Shown one piece after another: positions 49,259-59,061 of a DNA stretch of 64,000 nucleotides (positions are counted from its first letter, which is position 1; the number at the start of each line of letters is the position of its first letter). The stretch is from Actinoplanes octamycinicus (GTDB lineage: Bacteria > Actinomycetota > Actinomycetes > Mycobacteriales > Micromonosporaceae): the NCBI RefSeq assembly GCF_014205225.1, contig NZ_JACHNB010000001.1, forward strand, positions 310,001 to 374,000, in the 5' to 3' direction. Both the position numbers and the translations under genes were made by a program. Under the pieces are notes generated by a model. That model was not told the origin of the DNA and made no database searches. It saw only the letters and a program-made list of their open reading frames with translations.

Positions 49259-51620
49259 GGCCGAGCACCTCCTTCAGGTTCAGCACCAGCAGCACCAGGC
49301 CGTCGCCGAGCAGCGCGGTGCCGGAGAACTCCGCGGCGTAGGCGAGCAGCCCCTCCATCGGTTTGAGGATCACGTCGACCTCGCGGTGGAACTGCTCGAC
49401 CAGCAGGCCGATCCGCTGCCCGTTGACCGACGCGACGAGCACCGCGAGGTCCCGGTCCGGCTCCGGCGACCAGGGCATCTCCAGCGCCCGGGCCAGGTCG
49501 ATCACCGGCACCACCTCGCCGCGCATCACCACCACGTCCTGGTGCAGCACCCGGCCCATCTCGGCGGCCGGCACCCGGACCGTCTCCACCACCAGGTCGA
49601 CCGGGACGCCGAACCGCTGCCCGGCCACGCTGACCACCATCACCTGGGTGACCGCCATGGAGAGCGGCAGCCGCAGCCGGGTGACCGTGCCGCTGCCCAG
49701 TTCGGAGCGCATCGTGACGCTGCCGCCGAGCTTCTCCACGCTGGCCCGGACCGCGTCCATGCCGACGCCGCGGCCGGACAGGTCGGAGATCTGGTCGGCG
49801 GTCGAGAAGCCGGGGCGGAAGACCAGATCGACCGCGTCGCTGTCGCTGAGCGACTCCAGCTCCTCCTCGGAGATCAAGCCTTTTTCGTACGCCTTCCGCT
49901 TGACCCGCACCGGGTCCACCCCGCGCCCGTCGTCGGAGACCTCGACCAGCACCGCGTCCCCGTCGGCCACCGCCGCCAGGGTGAGTCGCGCGGCCGGCGT
50001 CTTGCCGGCGGCGATCCGCTCCTCGGAGGTCTCGATGCCGTGGTCCAGGCTGTTGCGCACCAGGTGCACCAGCGGGTCGCCGAGCGCCTCGATGACGTCC
50101 TTGTCGGCCATCGTGTCCTCGCCCTCGGTGACCAGCTCGATGGTCTTGCCGAGTCGCCGGCTCAGGTCCCGGACCAGCCGCGGGAACCGGCCGAAGGCGA
50201 CCGAGAGCGGCAGCATCCGGACGTCCATCACGGCCGCCTGCAGTTCCTCGGCGATCCGGTGCAGGCCGGCGTACTGATCCTTGATCCGGCGGCTGAGCGC
50301 CCGGCTGCCGAACTCCTCCTCGGCCGCGGCGGCCAGGAAGGTCAGCCCGTTCTTGGCCACGTTCAGCTCGCCGACCAGCTCCATCAGCCGGTCCACCTTC
50401 TCCTGGTCGACCTTGAGCACCCGGGTGCCGACCTGGCCGCCCGGGTCGTCAGCCCGGCCGGCCGGCTCGGCGGCCGGCACCGGCGCGGGCGGGGCGGCCA
50501 GCGCCGCCACCACCGGGTGGTCGACGGCCGGCGGCTCGGCGGCCGGTTCTACCGGGGCCCGGCCGAGCACGCCCTCGATCGCCGCGTTCACCGCCTCCTG
50601 GTCGGCGCCGGTCAGGTCGAGCGGCACGCCGAGGGCCAGGGCGGCGGCGGTGACCGAGGCGGTCAGCGCGGCCAGCTGGGTGCCGACCGGCTCGCCGACG
50701 GCCAGGGTGCGGTGCGCGGCGGCGAGCACGGCCTGCGCGTCGGCGGCCAGCGCCGGGTCCACGTGCAGGGCGTCCGGGCGGGGCGCCGGGGTGGCGACCG
50801 GGACCTCGGTCTCGTCCTCGCCCTCCAGGTGCCGGTGAATCGCGGCGGCGTCCAGCTCGACCACGCTGATCTGGTCCGGGACGTAGCGGAACAGGTAGTC
50901 CAGCTCGCCGACCGCGGCCCGGGTGGCGATCACGAAGCTGAGCAGGCAGACGTACTCGTCGTACTGGTCCGGGGCCGGCCACTCGTCCGGCGGGATCACC
51001 GCCAGCCGGTCCAGGCCGGGCACCTGGCGGACCAGGTGCAGCGGGTCCTCGGCCCGGAAGAAGCAGTCCTGGTCCGGCAGGTACCGCACGAAACGCAGGG
51101 TGGACGAGGTGGTGGCGAGCCACCCGGCGGTCTCGATCAGCCATTCGGTGCCCAGGTGCGCCAGCCACTGCGGCGGTGGGTCGATCCGGCGTACCGAAGC
51201 CTGGCTCTCCTGATCGGCGGCGGCCGGCTCGGCGCCGCCGCCGAGCGGGGCCCGCAGCTTGGTGATCAACCCGGCGGCGTCCTGGCCGGCCGTGGCCGGC
51301 AGCCGCTCGTGCGCGGTGACGTGCGCGAGCCAGCCGCGGATCAGGTCGAACGAGGCGAGCAGGTCGTCGGTCATCCCGGAGTCGAGCGCCAGCCGGCCGC
51401 CGCGGACCGCGTCCAGCAGGTCCTCGGCGGCGTGCGTGAGCCGGGTCAGCTCCGGGAAGTCGAAGAGCCCGGACGAGCCCTTGAACGTGTGCGCGGCCCG
51501 GAACACCTCGTTGACCAGCTCCGGATCGCCGGGGTGGCGCTCCAGCTCCAGCAGACCGTCGTCGACCGAGGCGAGCAGGTCGTTCGCCTCGGCGAGGAAC
51601 TGGGCGAGCAGAGGGTTCAT
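49239..51620 (-). CDS. cheA: Chemotaxis histidine kinase CheA
   Basis: A 793-residue kinase. The P1/Hpt domain (residues 1-110) has phospho-acceptor His44 in RAAHTFKGSS. Residues about 145-265 form a domain unlike classical P2, with the segments RYLPDQDCFFRAEDPLHLVRQ and VCLLSFVIATRA. An Ala/Pro linker precedes the dimerisation domain (KVDQEKVDRLMELVGELNVAK), ATPase domain (HLVRNSLDHGIE, DDGRGVDP, GRGVGMDAVR) and CheW-like P5 domain. It phosphorylates the CheY proteins and CheB. It is coupled by 4 bp to the preceding cheY. Confidence 0.95.
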   Translation of the reverse strand: MNPLLAQFLAEANDLLASVDDGLLELERHPGDPELVNEVFRAAHTFKGSSGLFDFPELTRLTHAAEDLLDAVRGGRLALDSGMTDDLLASFDLIRGWLAHVTAHERLPATAGQDAAGLITKLRAPLGGGAEPAAADQESQASVRRIDPPPQWLAHLGTEWLIETAGWLATTSSTLRFVRYLPDQDCFFRAEDPLHLVRQVPGLDRLAVIPPDEWPAPDQYDEYVCLLSFVIATRAAVGELDYLFRYVPDQISVVELDAAAIHRHLEGEDETEVPVATPAPRPDALHVDPALAADAQAVLAAAHRTLAVGEPVGTQLAALTASVTAAALALGVPLDLTGADQEAVNAAIEGVLGRAPVEPAAEPPAVDHPVVAALAAPPAPVPAAEPAGRADDPGGQVGTRVLKVDQEKVDRLMELVGELNVAKNGLTFLAAAAEEEFGSRALSRRIKDQYAGLHRIAEELQAAVMDVRMLPLSVAFGRFPRLVRDLSRRLGKTIELVTEGEDTMADKDVIEALGDPLVHLVRNSLDHGIETSEERIAAGKTPAARLTLAAVADGDAVLVEVSDDGRGVDPVRVKRKAYEKGLISEEELESLSDSDAVDLVFRPGFSTADQISDLSGRGVGMDAVRASVEKLGGSVTMRSELGSGTVTRLRLPLSMAVTQVMVVSVAGQRFGVPVDLVVETVRVPAAEMGRVLHQDVVVMRGEVVPVIDLARALEMPWSPEPDRDLAVLVASVNGQRIGLLVEQFHREVDVILKPMEGLLAYAAEFSGTALLGDGLVLLVLNLKEVLGLAARVA

Positions 51621-52000
51621 GCCGCCGGGTCCTTCCCGGTGGTGAGCATGGTGGCGACCCGGACCAGCCGCTCGGCGGCGACCGGTTTGACCAGGTAGAG
51701 GTTGGCTCCGGCCTGGTAGGCCCGGTCCGCGTCGCCGGGCCGGTCCTCGGTGCTGATCATCAGCACCGGGGCGGCCGTCCCGACCGTCTCCGAGCGCAGC
51801 GTCTCCACGCAGGCGTAGCCGTTCATCTTGGGCATGTTGACGTCCACCACGAACAGGTCGAAGGGCGTGGTCATCGCGGCCTCCACGGCCTCCAGGCCGT
51901 TCGCCGCCTCGGCCACCTCGAACCCGGCCTCCCGGAGCAGGCTGGTGTGGTAGAGCCGCACGGTCGCGGCGTCGTCGACTACTAAAACCCGGGTCATCAC
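51617..52000 (-). CDS. cheY: CheY-like single-domain response regulator (first)
   Basis: A 127-residue receiver with VVDDAATVR, phospho-acceptor Asp53 in VVDVNMPKMNG, MISTE and the VKPVAAER Lys. There is no effector domain. The start can be GTG at 51998-52000 (overlapping the cheR stop) or the ATG directly after it. It overlaps cheA by 4 bp. Confidence 0.92.
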   Translation of the reverse strand: MMTRVLVVDDAATVRLYHTSLLREAGFEVAEAANGLEAVEAAMTTPFDLFVVDVNMPKMNGYACVETLRSETVGTAAPVLMISTEDRPGDADRAYQAGANLYLVKPVAAERLVRVATMLTTGKDPAA

Positions 52001-52866
52001 TTCGCTCCGGTCGGTCGCTGGTAGACGATGCCCTCCGGCAGGCGGGTCGGCGTGAAGATCGGCGAGATCCGGCTCATCGACTCCGAGTGCCCGAGGAAGA
52101 GGTAACCGCCCGGGCGGAGCGCGCCGTAGAGGTTCTCGGCGGCCCGGCGGCTGGACAGCTCGTCGAAGTAGATCAGCACGTTGCGGCAGAAGATCACGTC
52201 GAAATCCCGGAACCGGCGCATCTCGGCGGTGTCACAGACGTTCATCCGGTGCAGCGTCACCGCGCTGCGGATGCCCTCGTCGACCTGGTAGCGGCCGGCG
52301 CCGACCGGGGCGAAGTACTTGTTCACCCAGGCCTTCGGCACCCGTTGCAGGGACCGCTCGCCGTAACTGGCGTGCGCCGCCTTGGCCAGCACGTCGCTGT
52401 CGATGTCGGCCCCGTGGATCTCCACGTCCACGTGGTCGATGTGCTCCCACTCCTCGAGCAGGCGCAGCGCGATCGAGTACGGCTCCTCGCCGGTCGAGCA
52501 GGGCAACGAGAGAATCTTGACGGGGCCGACGATCCGGTTCACTCCGCCGCGGGCCGCGAGCACGTTCGGCAGGACCGTGCTGAGCATCGCGTCGAACTGG
52601 TAGTCCTCACGCAGGAAGTACGTCTCGTTCACGGTGAGCTGGTTGATCAGCTCCTGCAGCATGTCCTTGTCGTTCATCCGGAGCGCGGCGAACCAGCTGG
52701 CGAACGTGTCGTACCGGGAGTTGCGGACGCAGGTCTCGATCCGCTTGTCGACGAAGTAGCGCTTGCCGGAGCTGAAGTGGATGCCGGTCCGCTTGTAGAA
52801 GTACTCGACGAATCGGTCGAAGTCGGCGTCGGACAGGGCGCCGCTCGTGGTCGCGCCGGCCATCAC
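51997..52866 (-). CDS. cheR: Chemoreceptor glutamate methyltransferase CheR
   Basis: A 289-residue SAM-dependent methyltransferase. The N-terminal helical domain has the family INQLTVNETYFLRE segment. The SAM site is ILSLPCSTGEEPYSIAL (about residues 118-134), followed by GADIDSDVLAKA, and CRNVLIYF and LRPGGYLFLGHSES. It methylates receptor Glu residues for adaptation, opposing CheB encoded just upstream. It starts at GTG/ATG overlapping the HEAT-protein stop by 4 bp. Confidence 0.94.
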   Translation of the reverse strand: MMAGATTSGALSDADFDRFVEYFYKRTGIHFSSGKRYFVDKRIETCVRNSRYDTFASWFAALRMNDKDMLQELINQLTVNETYFLREDYQFDAMLSTVLPNVLAARGGVNRIVGPVKILSLPCSTGEEPYSIALRLLEEWEHIDHVDVEIHGADIDSDVLAKAAHASYGERSLQRVPKAWVNKYFAPVGAGRYQVDEGIRSAVTLHRMNVCDTAEMRRFRDFDVIFCRNVLIYFDELSSRRAAENLYGALRPGGYLFLGHSESMSRISPIFTPTRLPEGIVYQRPTGAK

Positions 52867-53477
52867 GCCGTACCGGTGAGTCGGGGCAGCGCCGCGCGGA
52901 CCGTGAAGGCCAGGAACGGGTCGTCCGGGAACCGGAGCACGGCCGCCTCCAGGACTCCGATGTGCTCGGCCGAGGCGGCCGGCAGCAGCGCGTCGATCGC
53001 CGCGGTCACCACGTTCGGATGCGGATCCTCGGCGATCATCTGGACCAGCCAGGACTTCGCCTCCGGGTGCGGCAGGTCGGCCAGCACCATGGCGGTCATC
53101 ACCCGGACGTCGTGGTCCGGCGCCGCGAGCAGGCTGGGCAGCAGCGCCGGTGTGGAGACCGGCATGCTCGCCAGCGCCTCCGCCACCGCGGTCCGCAGCC
53201 CGGCCTCGTCGCTGGCCAGGTGCACCGCGAGCCCGGCCGCGACCGCCTCGGAGTCGTGCCCGGCCAGCGTGGTGAGCACCGCGTCGCGGACCCGCGGCTC
53301 GGTCTCCAGCCCGACCCGGGCCAGCAGCTCGGGCACCGCCTCCGGTTTCCCGGCCAGCTCCAGCGCGGCCTCCCGGCGCAGCTCCGGATCCGGGTCGTCG
53401 AGCCGGCGGACCAGCTCGTCGGTGTCGAGAACCTGCGGCAACTCAGGTTCGGGTGCCTGCTTCCGGACCAGTCCCAT
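52863..53477 (-). CDS. HEAT-repeat protein of the chemosensory operon
   Basis: A 204-residue protein made of about four to five HEAT repeats, e.g. LDDPDPELRREAALELAG, VRDAVLTTLAGHDSEAVAAGL, LRTAVAEALASMP, VRVMTAMVLADLP and PNVVTAAIDALLP. HEAT solenoids are protein-binding scaffolds, and such proteins occur in some non-classical chemosensory clusters. ATG 53477 is preferred (AAGGG upstream) over the TTG at 53486. It lies 15 nt after cheB and overlaps cheR by 4 bp. Confidence 0.85.
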   Translation of the reverse strand: MGLVRKQAPEPELPQVLDTDELVRRLDDPDPELRREAALELAGKPEAVPELLARVGLETEPRVRDAVLTTLAGHDSEAVAAGLAVHLASDEAGLRTAVAEALASMPVSTPALLPSLLAAPDHDVRVMTAMVLADLPHPEAKSWLVQMIAEDPHPNVVTAAIDALLPAASAEHIGVLEAAVLRFPDDPFLAFTVRAALPRLTGTA

Positions 53478-53492
53478 AATGATCAACCCTTC

Positions 53493-54563
53493 TCAGCGCA
53501 CCCAGTCGGCCAGCCGGTCGGCGATCTCGTACGCGGGCAGCACCTCGGTCGCCCCGCCTCGCCGGGCGAGCTCGCCCGGCATGCCCCAGACCACCGCGGT
53601 CTCCTCGGATTCGGCGATGGTCCGGCCCCCGGCCGCCTTGACCGCGGCCATCTCCTTGGCGCCGTCGTCGCCCATCCCGGTCAGCAGCACACAGACCAGC
53701 CGAGCCGGGTCCAGGTAACGACTGGCCGAGGCCACCATCCGGTCCACGCTGGGATGCCAGCGGTACTCCTCGGCGGCCGGCACGCTCTTCACGATCAGGC
53801 CGTCGCTGCGCCGGGCCACCACCACGTCGGCGGCGCCGCGGCCGATGTAGATGTTGCCCGGCCGGACCGTCATGATCCGGTCCACCTCGTGCACCCGCAG
53901 CTGGCACTCCTCGTCCAGCCGGCGGGCCAGCGGACCGGTGAACGACGCCGGGATGTGCTGGGCCAGCACCACCGGGGCGCCCAGCGTGGCCGGCAGCTGC
54001 GGAAGCAGCTCGGAGAGCAGCGCCGGGCCACCGGTGGAGGAGCCGATCAGCACCAGGTCGACCGTGCCCACCGCACCCGGCTTGCGGCGCGGCGGCGCTG
54101 CGGCGGCGCGCTCGCTGTGCGCCCGGATCCGCGCGCTCAGGCCGCCGGCCCGCTTCACCTTCGCCCTCGCCGCGCCCCGGACCTTACGGACCAGCTCGGT
54201 GGACACCTCGTCGATGTTGAGCGACACGGTGCCGCCCGGCTTGGGCACGTAGTCGATCGCGCCCAGCTCCAGCGCCTCCAGGGTGACCAGCGCGTTGTGC
54301 TCGGTCAGCGAGGAGACCATCACGACCGGGGTGGGCCGCTGCTCCATGATCTTGGCCAGGCACGTCAGCCCGTCCATCTCCGGCATGTTCACGTCCAGCG
54401 TCACCACGTCCGGATGGACCCGGTCCAGCTGCTCCAGCGCGTCCACCCCGTTGCGGGCGGTGTGCACGTCGAAGTCGCCGGCGTCGGTGAGCATGCCCTT
54501 CAAGGCCCGGCGCATCAGCGCCGAGTCGTCGACCACGAGAACCGAGGTGGGCACCGTTCTCAA
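53493..54563 (-). CDS. cheB: Chemotaxis protein-glutamate methylesterase CheB
   Basis: A 356-residue response regulator with esterase activity. The receiver has VVDDSALMRR and phospho-Asp57 in VTLDVNMPEMDG. After a basic linker, the methylesterase triad is visible: Ser in LIGSSTGGPALL, His in VLAQHIPASF and Asp in LTGMGDDGA. It removes methyl groups from receptors and can deamidate Gln. The start is TTG at 54561-54563, overlapping the cheW stop; a GTG three codons later is possible. Confidence 0.94.
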   Translation of the reverse strand: MRTVPTSVLVVDDSALMRRALKGMLTDAGDFDVHTARNGVDALEQLDRVHPDVVTLDVNMPEMDGLTCLAKIMEQRPTPVVMVSSLTEHNALVTLEALELGAIDYVPKPGGTVSLNIDEVSTELVRKVRGAARAKVKRAGGLSARIRAHSERAAAAPPRRKPGAVGTVDLVLIGSSTGGPALLSELLPQLPATLGAPVVLAQHIPASFTGPLARRLDEECQLRVHEVDRIMTVRPGNIYIGRGAADVVVARRSDGLIVKSVPAAEEYRWHPSVDRMVASASRYLDPARLVCVLLTGMGDDGAKEMAAVKAAGGRTIAESEETAVVWGMPGELARRGGATEVLPAYEIADRLADWVR

Positions 54564-56125
54564 ACCCCGGCGAGAGCCTCGTCGACGGCGGCCTCGCAGA
54601 GCTCCGCCGCCACCTCGGCCTGGCTGGCCTCGAGCAGCTGGTCCACCTGGACCAGCAGCAGCATGCGCTGCTGGTCGGGCAGGTTGGCGACCCGGGAGAC
54701 CACCCGGGCCTGCTCGGCGGAGAGCTCCGGGGCCGGCTCCAGCACGTTGCGGCCGACCCGGGCCACCTCGGCCACCGAGTCGACGATGAACCCGGTGCGG
54801 GCCCCGCCGATGATCAGCACCACGATCCGCTGCCGCTCGTCCCGCTCGGCGCGCCCCAGGCCCAGCCGGGTGCGCAGGTCGACCACCGGCAGCACGGTTC
54901 CGCGCAGATTGACCAGACCTTCGACGAAATCAAAGGATTTCGGTACGCGGATCAGCGCCTCGGGCACCCGGATGATCTCCTGGACCGTGTCGACGTCGAC
55001 CGCGTACTCCTCGTCGTCCAGGCGGAACACCACGAACAGTTCCTCGTCGCCCCGGCTGTCGTCGGACTGCCCTGCTCGTTCCGTGGTCATCTCCGCGTCG
55101 TCCTCCCGGTAGTCGGCGATCTCGTCGCGCACCTCGGGCGAGTCGAACATCCGGTTCACGCTCAGCACCGAGACCAGCCGTTTGCCGTCCTCCAGCCGGA
55201 CCACCGACTCCACCTCGGTGGCCCGCCCGTCCCCGGTCACCACGCTGGGCAGCGGGGCGACCAGCTGGTGCGGCACCCGCAGCACCTCGCGCACGGTGTC
55301 CATCACCACGCCGACCACGCTGTCGTCCAGCGAGACCACGACGATCCGGTTCTGCGGCTCCAGCGGGGTCACCGGCAGCCCGAAGACCTGGCGCATGCTG
55401 ACCACCGGCAGCAGCCGGCCGCGCAGGTCGATCACGCCGAGCACCCGGCTGCCCGCGTTCGGCACGTGGCTGACCGACTCCGGCGCCTGGACGATCTCCT
55501 GTACCTGGTCGATCGGCAGGGCGTACTCCTGGCCCTCGACCGCGAAGCTGACCAGCTCCAGGGTGTCGTCCGACTCGCCCTCGCGGTCCTCGTCGCCGGG
55601 GACCCGGGTGGCCGCCGCGTCCCGGCCGCCGCCGGCCCGCTGCGCGGTGAGCCGGGCGAACTGGCTGCCGATCAGCCGGTCCACGTCGAGCACCGTGGTC
55701 ATCTCCCCGTCGCCCGACTTGATCACTCCGACCAGCACGTCCGAGCGGACCGTGGCCTGCACCGCGTCGGCCGGCTCCAGCGCCTGCGGATCGATGCTGA
55801 TCACGCTGGCCACCCGGTCCACCACGAAGCCGAGCGGCACCCCGCCGTCGACCACGATCACCCGGGTGGTCTCGTCGTGCTCGGCCTGCTGCATCTGGCA
55901 GCACTGCCGCAGGTTGACCACCGGGAGGACCCGGCCGCGCAGGTTGGCCAGCCCCTCCAGGGACGGCGGCCCGAGCGGCACCTTCACCACGGCGGGCATC
56001 CGGATGATCTCCTGCACGCGGCGCATCGGGAAGGCGTACCGCTCCCCCAGCATGTCGAAGGTGACATAGTCCGCGTTGTCCTCGTCGAGGTCCGCCGCGG
56101 CGGCCTCGTCCACGTCCACGCTCAT
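54560..56125 (-). CDS. cheW: CheW coupling protein with three tandem CheW domains
   Basis: A 521-residue protein with three CheW domains at roughly residues 15-165, 190-335 and 375-515. Each repeats the same pattern: a VQEIIR-type strand (RRVQEIIRMP, DQVQEIVQAP, DTVQEIIRVP), then a VLPVV-type strand (LRGRVLPVVNLR, LRGRLLPVVSMR, LRGTVLPVVDLR) and a hydrophobic VDRV/MDTV/VDSV segment. Acidic linkers join them. Ordinary CheW has one domain of about 150 residues; a three-domain version can bridge several receptors or kinases. The ATG has GGAGG upstream, 21 nt after the double-tip receptor gene. Confidence 0.93.
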   Translation of the reverse strand: MSVDVDEAAAADLDEDNADYVTFDMLGERYAFPMRRVQEIIRMPAVVKVPLGPPSLEGLANLRGRVLPVVNLRQCCQMQQAEHDETTRVIVVDGGVPLGFVVDRVASVISIDPQALEPADAVQATVRSDVLVGVIKSGDGEMTTVLDVDRLIGSQFARLTAQRAGGGRDAAATRVPGDEDREGESDDTLELVSFAVEGQEYALPIDQVQEIVQAPESVSHVPNAGSRVLGVIDLRGRLLPVVSMRQVFGLPVTPLEPQNRIVVVSLDDSVVGVVMDTVREVLRVPHQLVAPLPSVVTGDGRATEVESVVRLEDGKRLVSVLSVNRMFDSPEVRDEIADYREDDAEMTTERAGQSDDSRGDEELFVVFRLDDEEYAVDVDTVQEIIRVPEALIRVPKSFDFVEGLVNLRGTVLPVVDLRTRLGLGRAERDERQRIVVLIIGGARTGFIVDSVAEVARVGRNVLEPAPELSAEQARVVSRVANLPDQQRMLLLVQVDQLLEASQAEVAAELCEAAVDEALAGV

Positions 56126-56146
56126 CGACGTTCCTCCCCGGCCGGC

Positions 56147-58084
56147 TCAGCCGGCGTTCTGCAGCTCGTCGGCGAGCGCGGCGATCTCCTCCACCGCGGC
56201 GGCCAACTCCTCGGCGCCCTGCGCCTGCTCCCGGGCCGCGGTCGAGGCCTGCCCGGCGAGCTGCTCGGCCTGGTTCGCGGACGAGGCGATCTGCTCCAGA
56301 CCGATCTTGACCTCGCCGAGCACCTTGGCGATCTGCTCGGCGCCCTCCTGGACCTCGACGTTGCCGCCCCGGACCTGCTGCATGTCCCGCTCGATCTCCT
56401 CCAGCCGGGCGGTGGTGGCCTTGGCCGACTCCACCTCGGCCAGCGACATCCGGCTGGTCTCCTCCAGGTCGCCCCGCACCTCGACGATCCGGTCCTGCAC
56501 CGACTTGACCAGGTCCTTGATCCGGTCGGCGTTCTCCGCCGAGTCGCGGGCCAGGTTGCGGATGTCGGTGGAGACCACCGCGAAGCCCTTGCCGAACTCG
56601 CCGGCCCGGGCCGACTCGACCGAGCCGTTCACGGCCAGCATGTTGGTCTGGATCGAGACGTTCGCGATGGCGTCGACGATCTTGTCGATCCGGCGGGAGA
56701 TCTGCTCCAGCTCGGTCACCTTCCGGACGTTCTCGATGCCCTCGCGGGCCGCCGTGCCGATCGCGTCGATCATCGAGTCGACCGACTCCTTGTTGGTGAC
56801 CAGCAGCTCCAGGATCGCGTCCGAGCGCTCCACCGCGGCGCCGCCGCGCTCCGAGGAGAGCTGGGCGCCCCGCTCGATCTCGGCCACCGCCACGGCGGTC
56901 TGCTCACCCTTCTCGGCCGCGGTCCGGGCGCCGGTGTTGATCTCGTTGATCGCCACGTTGATCTGGGTGGCCGCCCGGTTGATCTCCTCGACCGCCGCGG
57001 ACAGCTCCTCGGCGGTCGAGGCCACGTCCTCGGCGCTCTTCGCGATGTCGGTGCTGCTGCGCAGCGTCTCGGCCACCTCGGCCAGCGCCTCGGCGGCCTG
57101 CTCGCTCTGCCGCAGCGCCTGGGACTGCTGGCTGACCGTCTGCAGCGACTCCTCGCACGCCGCCGACTGCTGCTCGGCCGCCGCGGCGATCTCCTCGGAC
57201 CGCTGCTTGGCGTTGCCCGCGGAGCGCTTGGCCTGCTCCGCCGCGGCCGCCATCTCCACCGCGCCAGCCATGATCGTGCCCATGTCGGCCCGGATGGTCT
57301 CCAGCTGCGAGGTGATCGTCTTGCCCTTCTCCACCTCGCTGCGCGCCGATTCCGCGGAGGTCTGTACCGCCCCGGCGATGTCGGTCACCGAGTTGCGGAC
57401 CTCGTCGATCAGGTCGCGGATCTGCCGGGCGCTGCGCTCACTGGTCTCGGCCAGCGTGCGCACCTCGTCGGCGACCACCGCGAAGCCCTTGCCGTGCTGC
57501 CGGGCCCGGGCCGCCTCGATCGCGGCGTTCAGCGCCAGCAGGTTGGTCTGGTCGGCGATGTGCGCGACGGTCTTGACGATCTCGCCGATCTCGTCGGCCT
57601 GCTTCTCCAGCTCGGTGATGGTGGCCACCGAGTTGGTCTGCCGCGCGGACGCGCTGTCCACGTTCGCCAGCAGGTTGCTGATCCCGTTCCGGGTCTCGTT
57701 CAGCAGCGCCTGCAGGGCCTGGCTGAGCTCGGCCACCTGACTGGTGGTCTGCTGCTGCCGGTTGACCCGGTCCTCGATCTGGTTCATCGCGGCCAGGCTC
57801 TGCTGGGTCGCGCCGGAGGCCTGCTCGGCGCCCGCGGCGATCTGCTGCATCGACTCGGTGAGTTGCCGGGACGCCTCGGCGGCCTCGGCGTTCTGCGCGG
57901 AGATCTCCGCGGTCGCGGTGGCGATCCGTTCGGCCGCCTGCTGCTGCTTGGCCACCGATCGGGCCTGCCGCCGGTTGGCGTCGCCGTCCGCGCCGGCCCG
58001 GGCCGGCCGGGCGGCGGTGGTGGCCACCGGCCGGGCAGGCCGCGCTTCGGTGGTACGCCCGCCGGTGGTGCTGGTGAGGGGCAT
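56147..58084 (-). CDS. Soluble methyl-accepting protein with two signalling tips
   Basis: A 645-residue, almost wholly coiled-coil protein without membrane segments or a recognised sensor domain. It contains two receptor-type hairpin tips: [20 protein letters not shown] with [14 protein letters not shown] (about residues 180-215) and [20 protein letters not shown] with [13 protein letters not shown] (about 478-512). Canonical receptors have one. There is no C-terminal CheR-docking pentapeptide. The ATG at 58082-58084 has GGGAGA upstream. It is the first gene of the operon. Confidence 0.9.
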   Translation of the reverse strand: MPLTSTTGGRTTEARPARPVATTAARPARAGADGDANRRQARSVAKQQQAAERIATATAEISAQNAEAAEASRQLTESMQQIAAGAEQASGATQQSLAAMNQIEDRVNRQQQTTSQVAELSQALQALLNETRNGISNLLANVDSASARQTNSVATITELEKQADEIGEIVKTVAHIADQTNLLALNAAIEAARARQHGKGFAVVADEVRTLAETSERSARQIRDLIDEVRNSVTDIAGAVQTSAESARSEVEKGKTITSQLETIRADMGTIMAGAVEMAAAAEQAKRSAGNAKQRSEEIAAAAEQQSAACEESLQTVSQQSQALRQSEQAAEALAEVAETLRSSTDIAKSAEDVASTAEELSAAVEEINRAATQINVAINEINTGARTAAEKGEQTAVAVAEIERGAQLSSERGGAAVERSDAILELLVTNKESVDSMIDAIGTAAREGIENVRKVTELEQISRRIDKIVDAIANVSIQTNMLAVNGSVESARAGEFGKGFAVVSTDIRNLARDSAENADRIKDLVKSVQDRIVEVRGDLEETSRMSLAEVESAKATTARLEEIERDMQQVRGGNVEVQEGAEQIAKVLGEVKIGLEQIASSANQAEQLAGQASTAAREQAQGAEELAAAVEEIAALADELQNAG

Positions 58085-58329
58085 GGGTGCTTCTCCCGTC
58101 TGGGTACGGTCGGGTCCGGCGCACGACAGCGCACGGCTCCAGGTCCACCTCGGTCGCGGGGGCGCGCACCCAGCCGGGCGCCGGGCTCCATGCCGCCTCC
58201 GACCTGCCAAATCCTGGCATCGATCGGTTGACCACCGGCCTGCTATTGACGTACTTCAGTGGAATCGGACTGGCGTTTGACGCCGCGCCCGGTGGGCATC
58301 TTCCGGACGACCCGACACGGAGGTGGACG

Positions 58330-58572
58330 ATGAGCGACCCGAACCCCGAGCTGTCCAGCACCATCCCGGCCGACACCGACCCGGAGGAGCTGCGCAACGG
58401 CGGCCCGGCGACCGAGGGCGTGATGACCACGACCGGCGGCACCGCCGGACCGGCCAGCTTCCCGAACCGGCCGCGGACCGGCCCCGGCGTGGCGAACACC
58501 ACCACCGGCGACGCCACCACCGGCGCCCTGCGCACCCCGGCCGACGAGTACACCAGCGACGCGGCCGGCTGA
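58330..58572 (+). CDS. Small Thr/Pro/Gly-rich protein of unknown function, 80 aa
   Basis: An 80-residue, low-complexity, probably disordered protein (MSDPNPELSSTIPADTDPEE, many Thr-Thr-Gly runs). No family recognised. A strong GGAGGTGG ribosome binding site precedes the ATG at 58330, and codon use matches coding DNA, so it is probably real. It is divergent from the chemosensory operon across 245 bp, which holds the promoters of both; the gap contains TTGACC and TTGACG elements but no clear pair. Confidence 0.65.
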   Translation: MSDPNPELSSTIPADTDPEELRNGGPATEGVMTTTGGTAGPASFPNRPRTGPGVANTTTGDATTGALRTPADEYTSDAAG

Positions 58573-58638
58573 GCGGTCCGCTACCGTCCGTACCCGGATC
58601 GCCGCGAGCCGCGCGGCGGCCAGGACGGCGGGAGCGGC

Positions 58639-59061
58639 ATGCGGGCACTGGTGCAGACGGTCAGCCGGGCGAGCGTCACGGTCGGCGACGAGATCGTCGG
58701 CACGATCGCCGACGGGCTGCTGGTGCTGGTCGGGGTGACCCACGACGACAGCCCGGCGACCGCGGCCGAGCTCGCCCGCAAGACCTGGGAGCTGCGGATC
58801 CTGGACGGCGACCGGTCGGCGTCCGACGACGACGCACCGCTGCTGGTGGTCAGTCAGTTCACGCTGTACGGCGACGCGCGCAAGGGCCGCCGTCCCACCT
58901 GGAACGCGGCCGCGCCGGCCGAGGTAGCCGAGCCGCTGGTCACCACCTATGTGGAAGCGCTGCGCGCCCGGGGAGCGACCGTGCAGACCGGCCGTTTCCG
59001 GGCGCACATGCTGGTGGAGAGCGTCAACGTCGGCCCGCGCACCATCCTGCTGGAGCTCTGA
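58639..59061 (+). CDS. dtd: D-aminoacyl-tRNA deacylase
   Basis: A 140-residue enzyme that hydrolyses D-amino acids (and misacylated Gly) from tRNA. The active-site motif [16 protein letters not shown] is intact (about residues 73-88). The second motif, normally NGPVT, reads NVGPRT, retaining the Gly-Pro pair that gives chiral selectivity. Start ATG 58639 has GGGAG upstream. The stop codon lies in a 16-bp palindrome shared with the stop of the converging PLD-like gene. Confidence 0.94.
   Translation: MRALVQTVSRASVTVGDEIVGTIADGLLVLVGVTHDDSPATAAELARKTWELRILDGDRSASDDDAPLLVVSQFTLYGDARKGRRPTWNAAAPAEVAEPLVTTYVEALRARGATVQTGRFRAHMLVESVNVGPRTILLEL

Noticed and set aside
58085..58329. FliA/WhiG-type sigma promoter for the chemosensory operon
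   Set aside because: On the minus strand TCAA and CCGATCGA occur with 18-nt spacing, but the match to the expected boxes is too weak to call.
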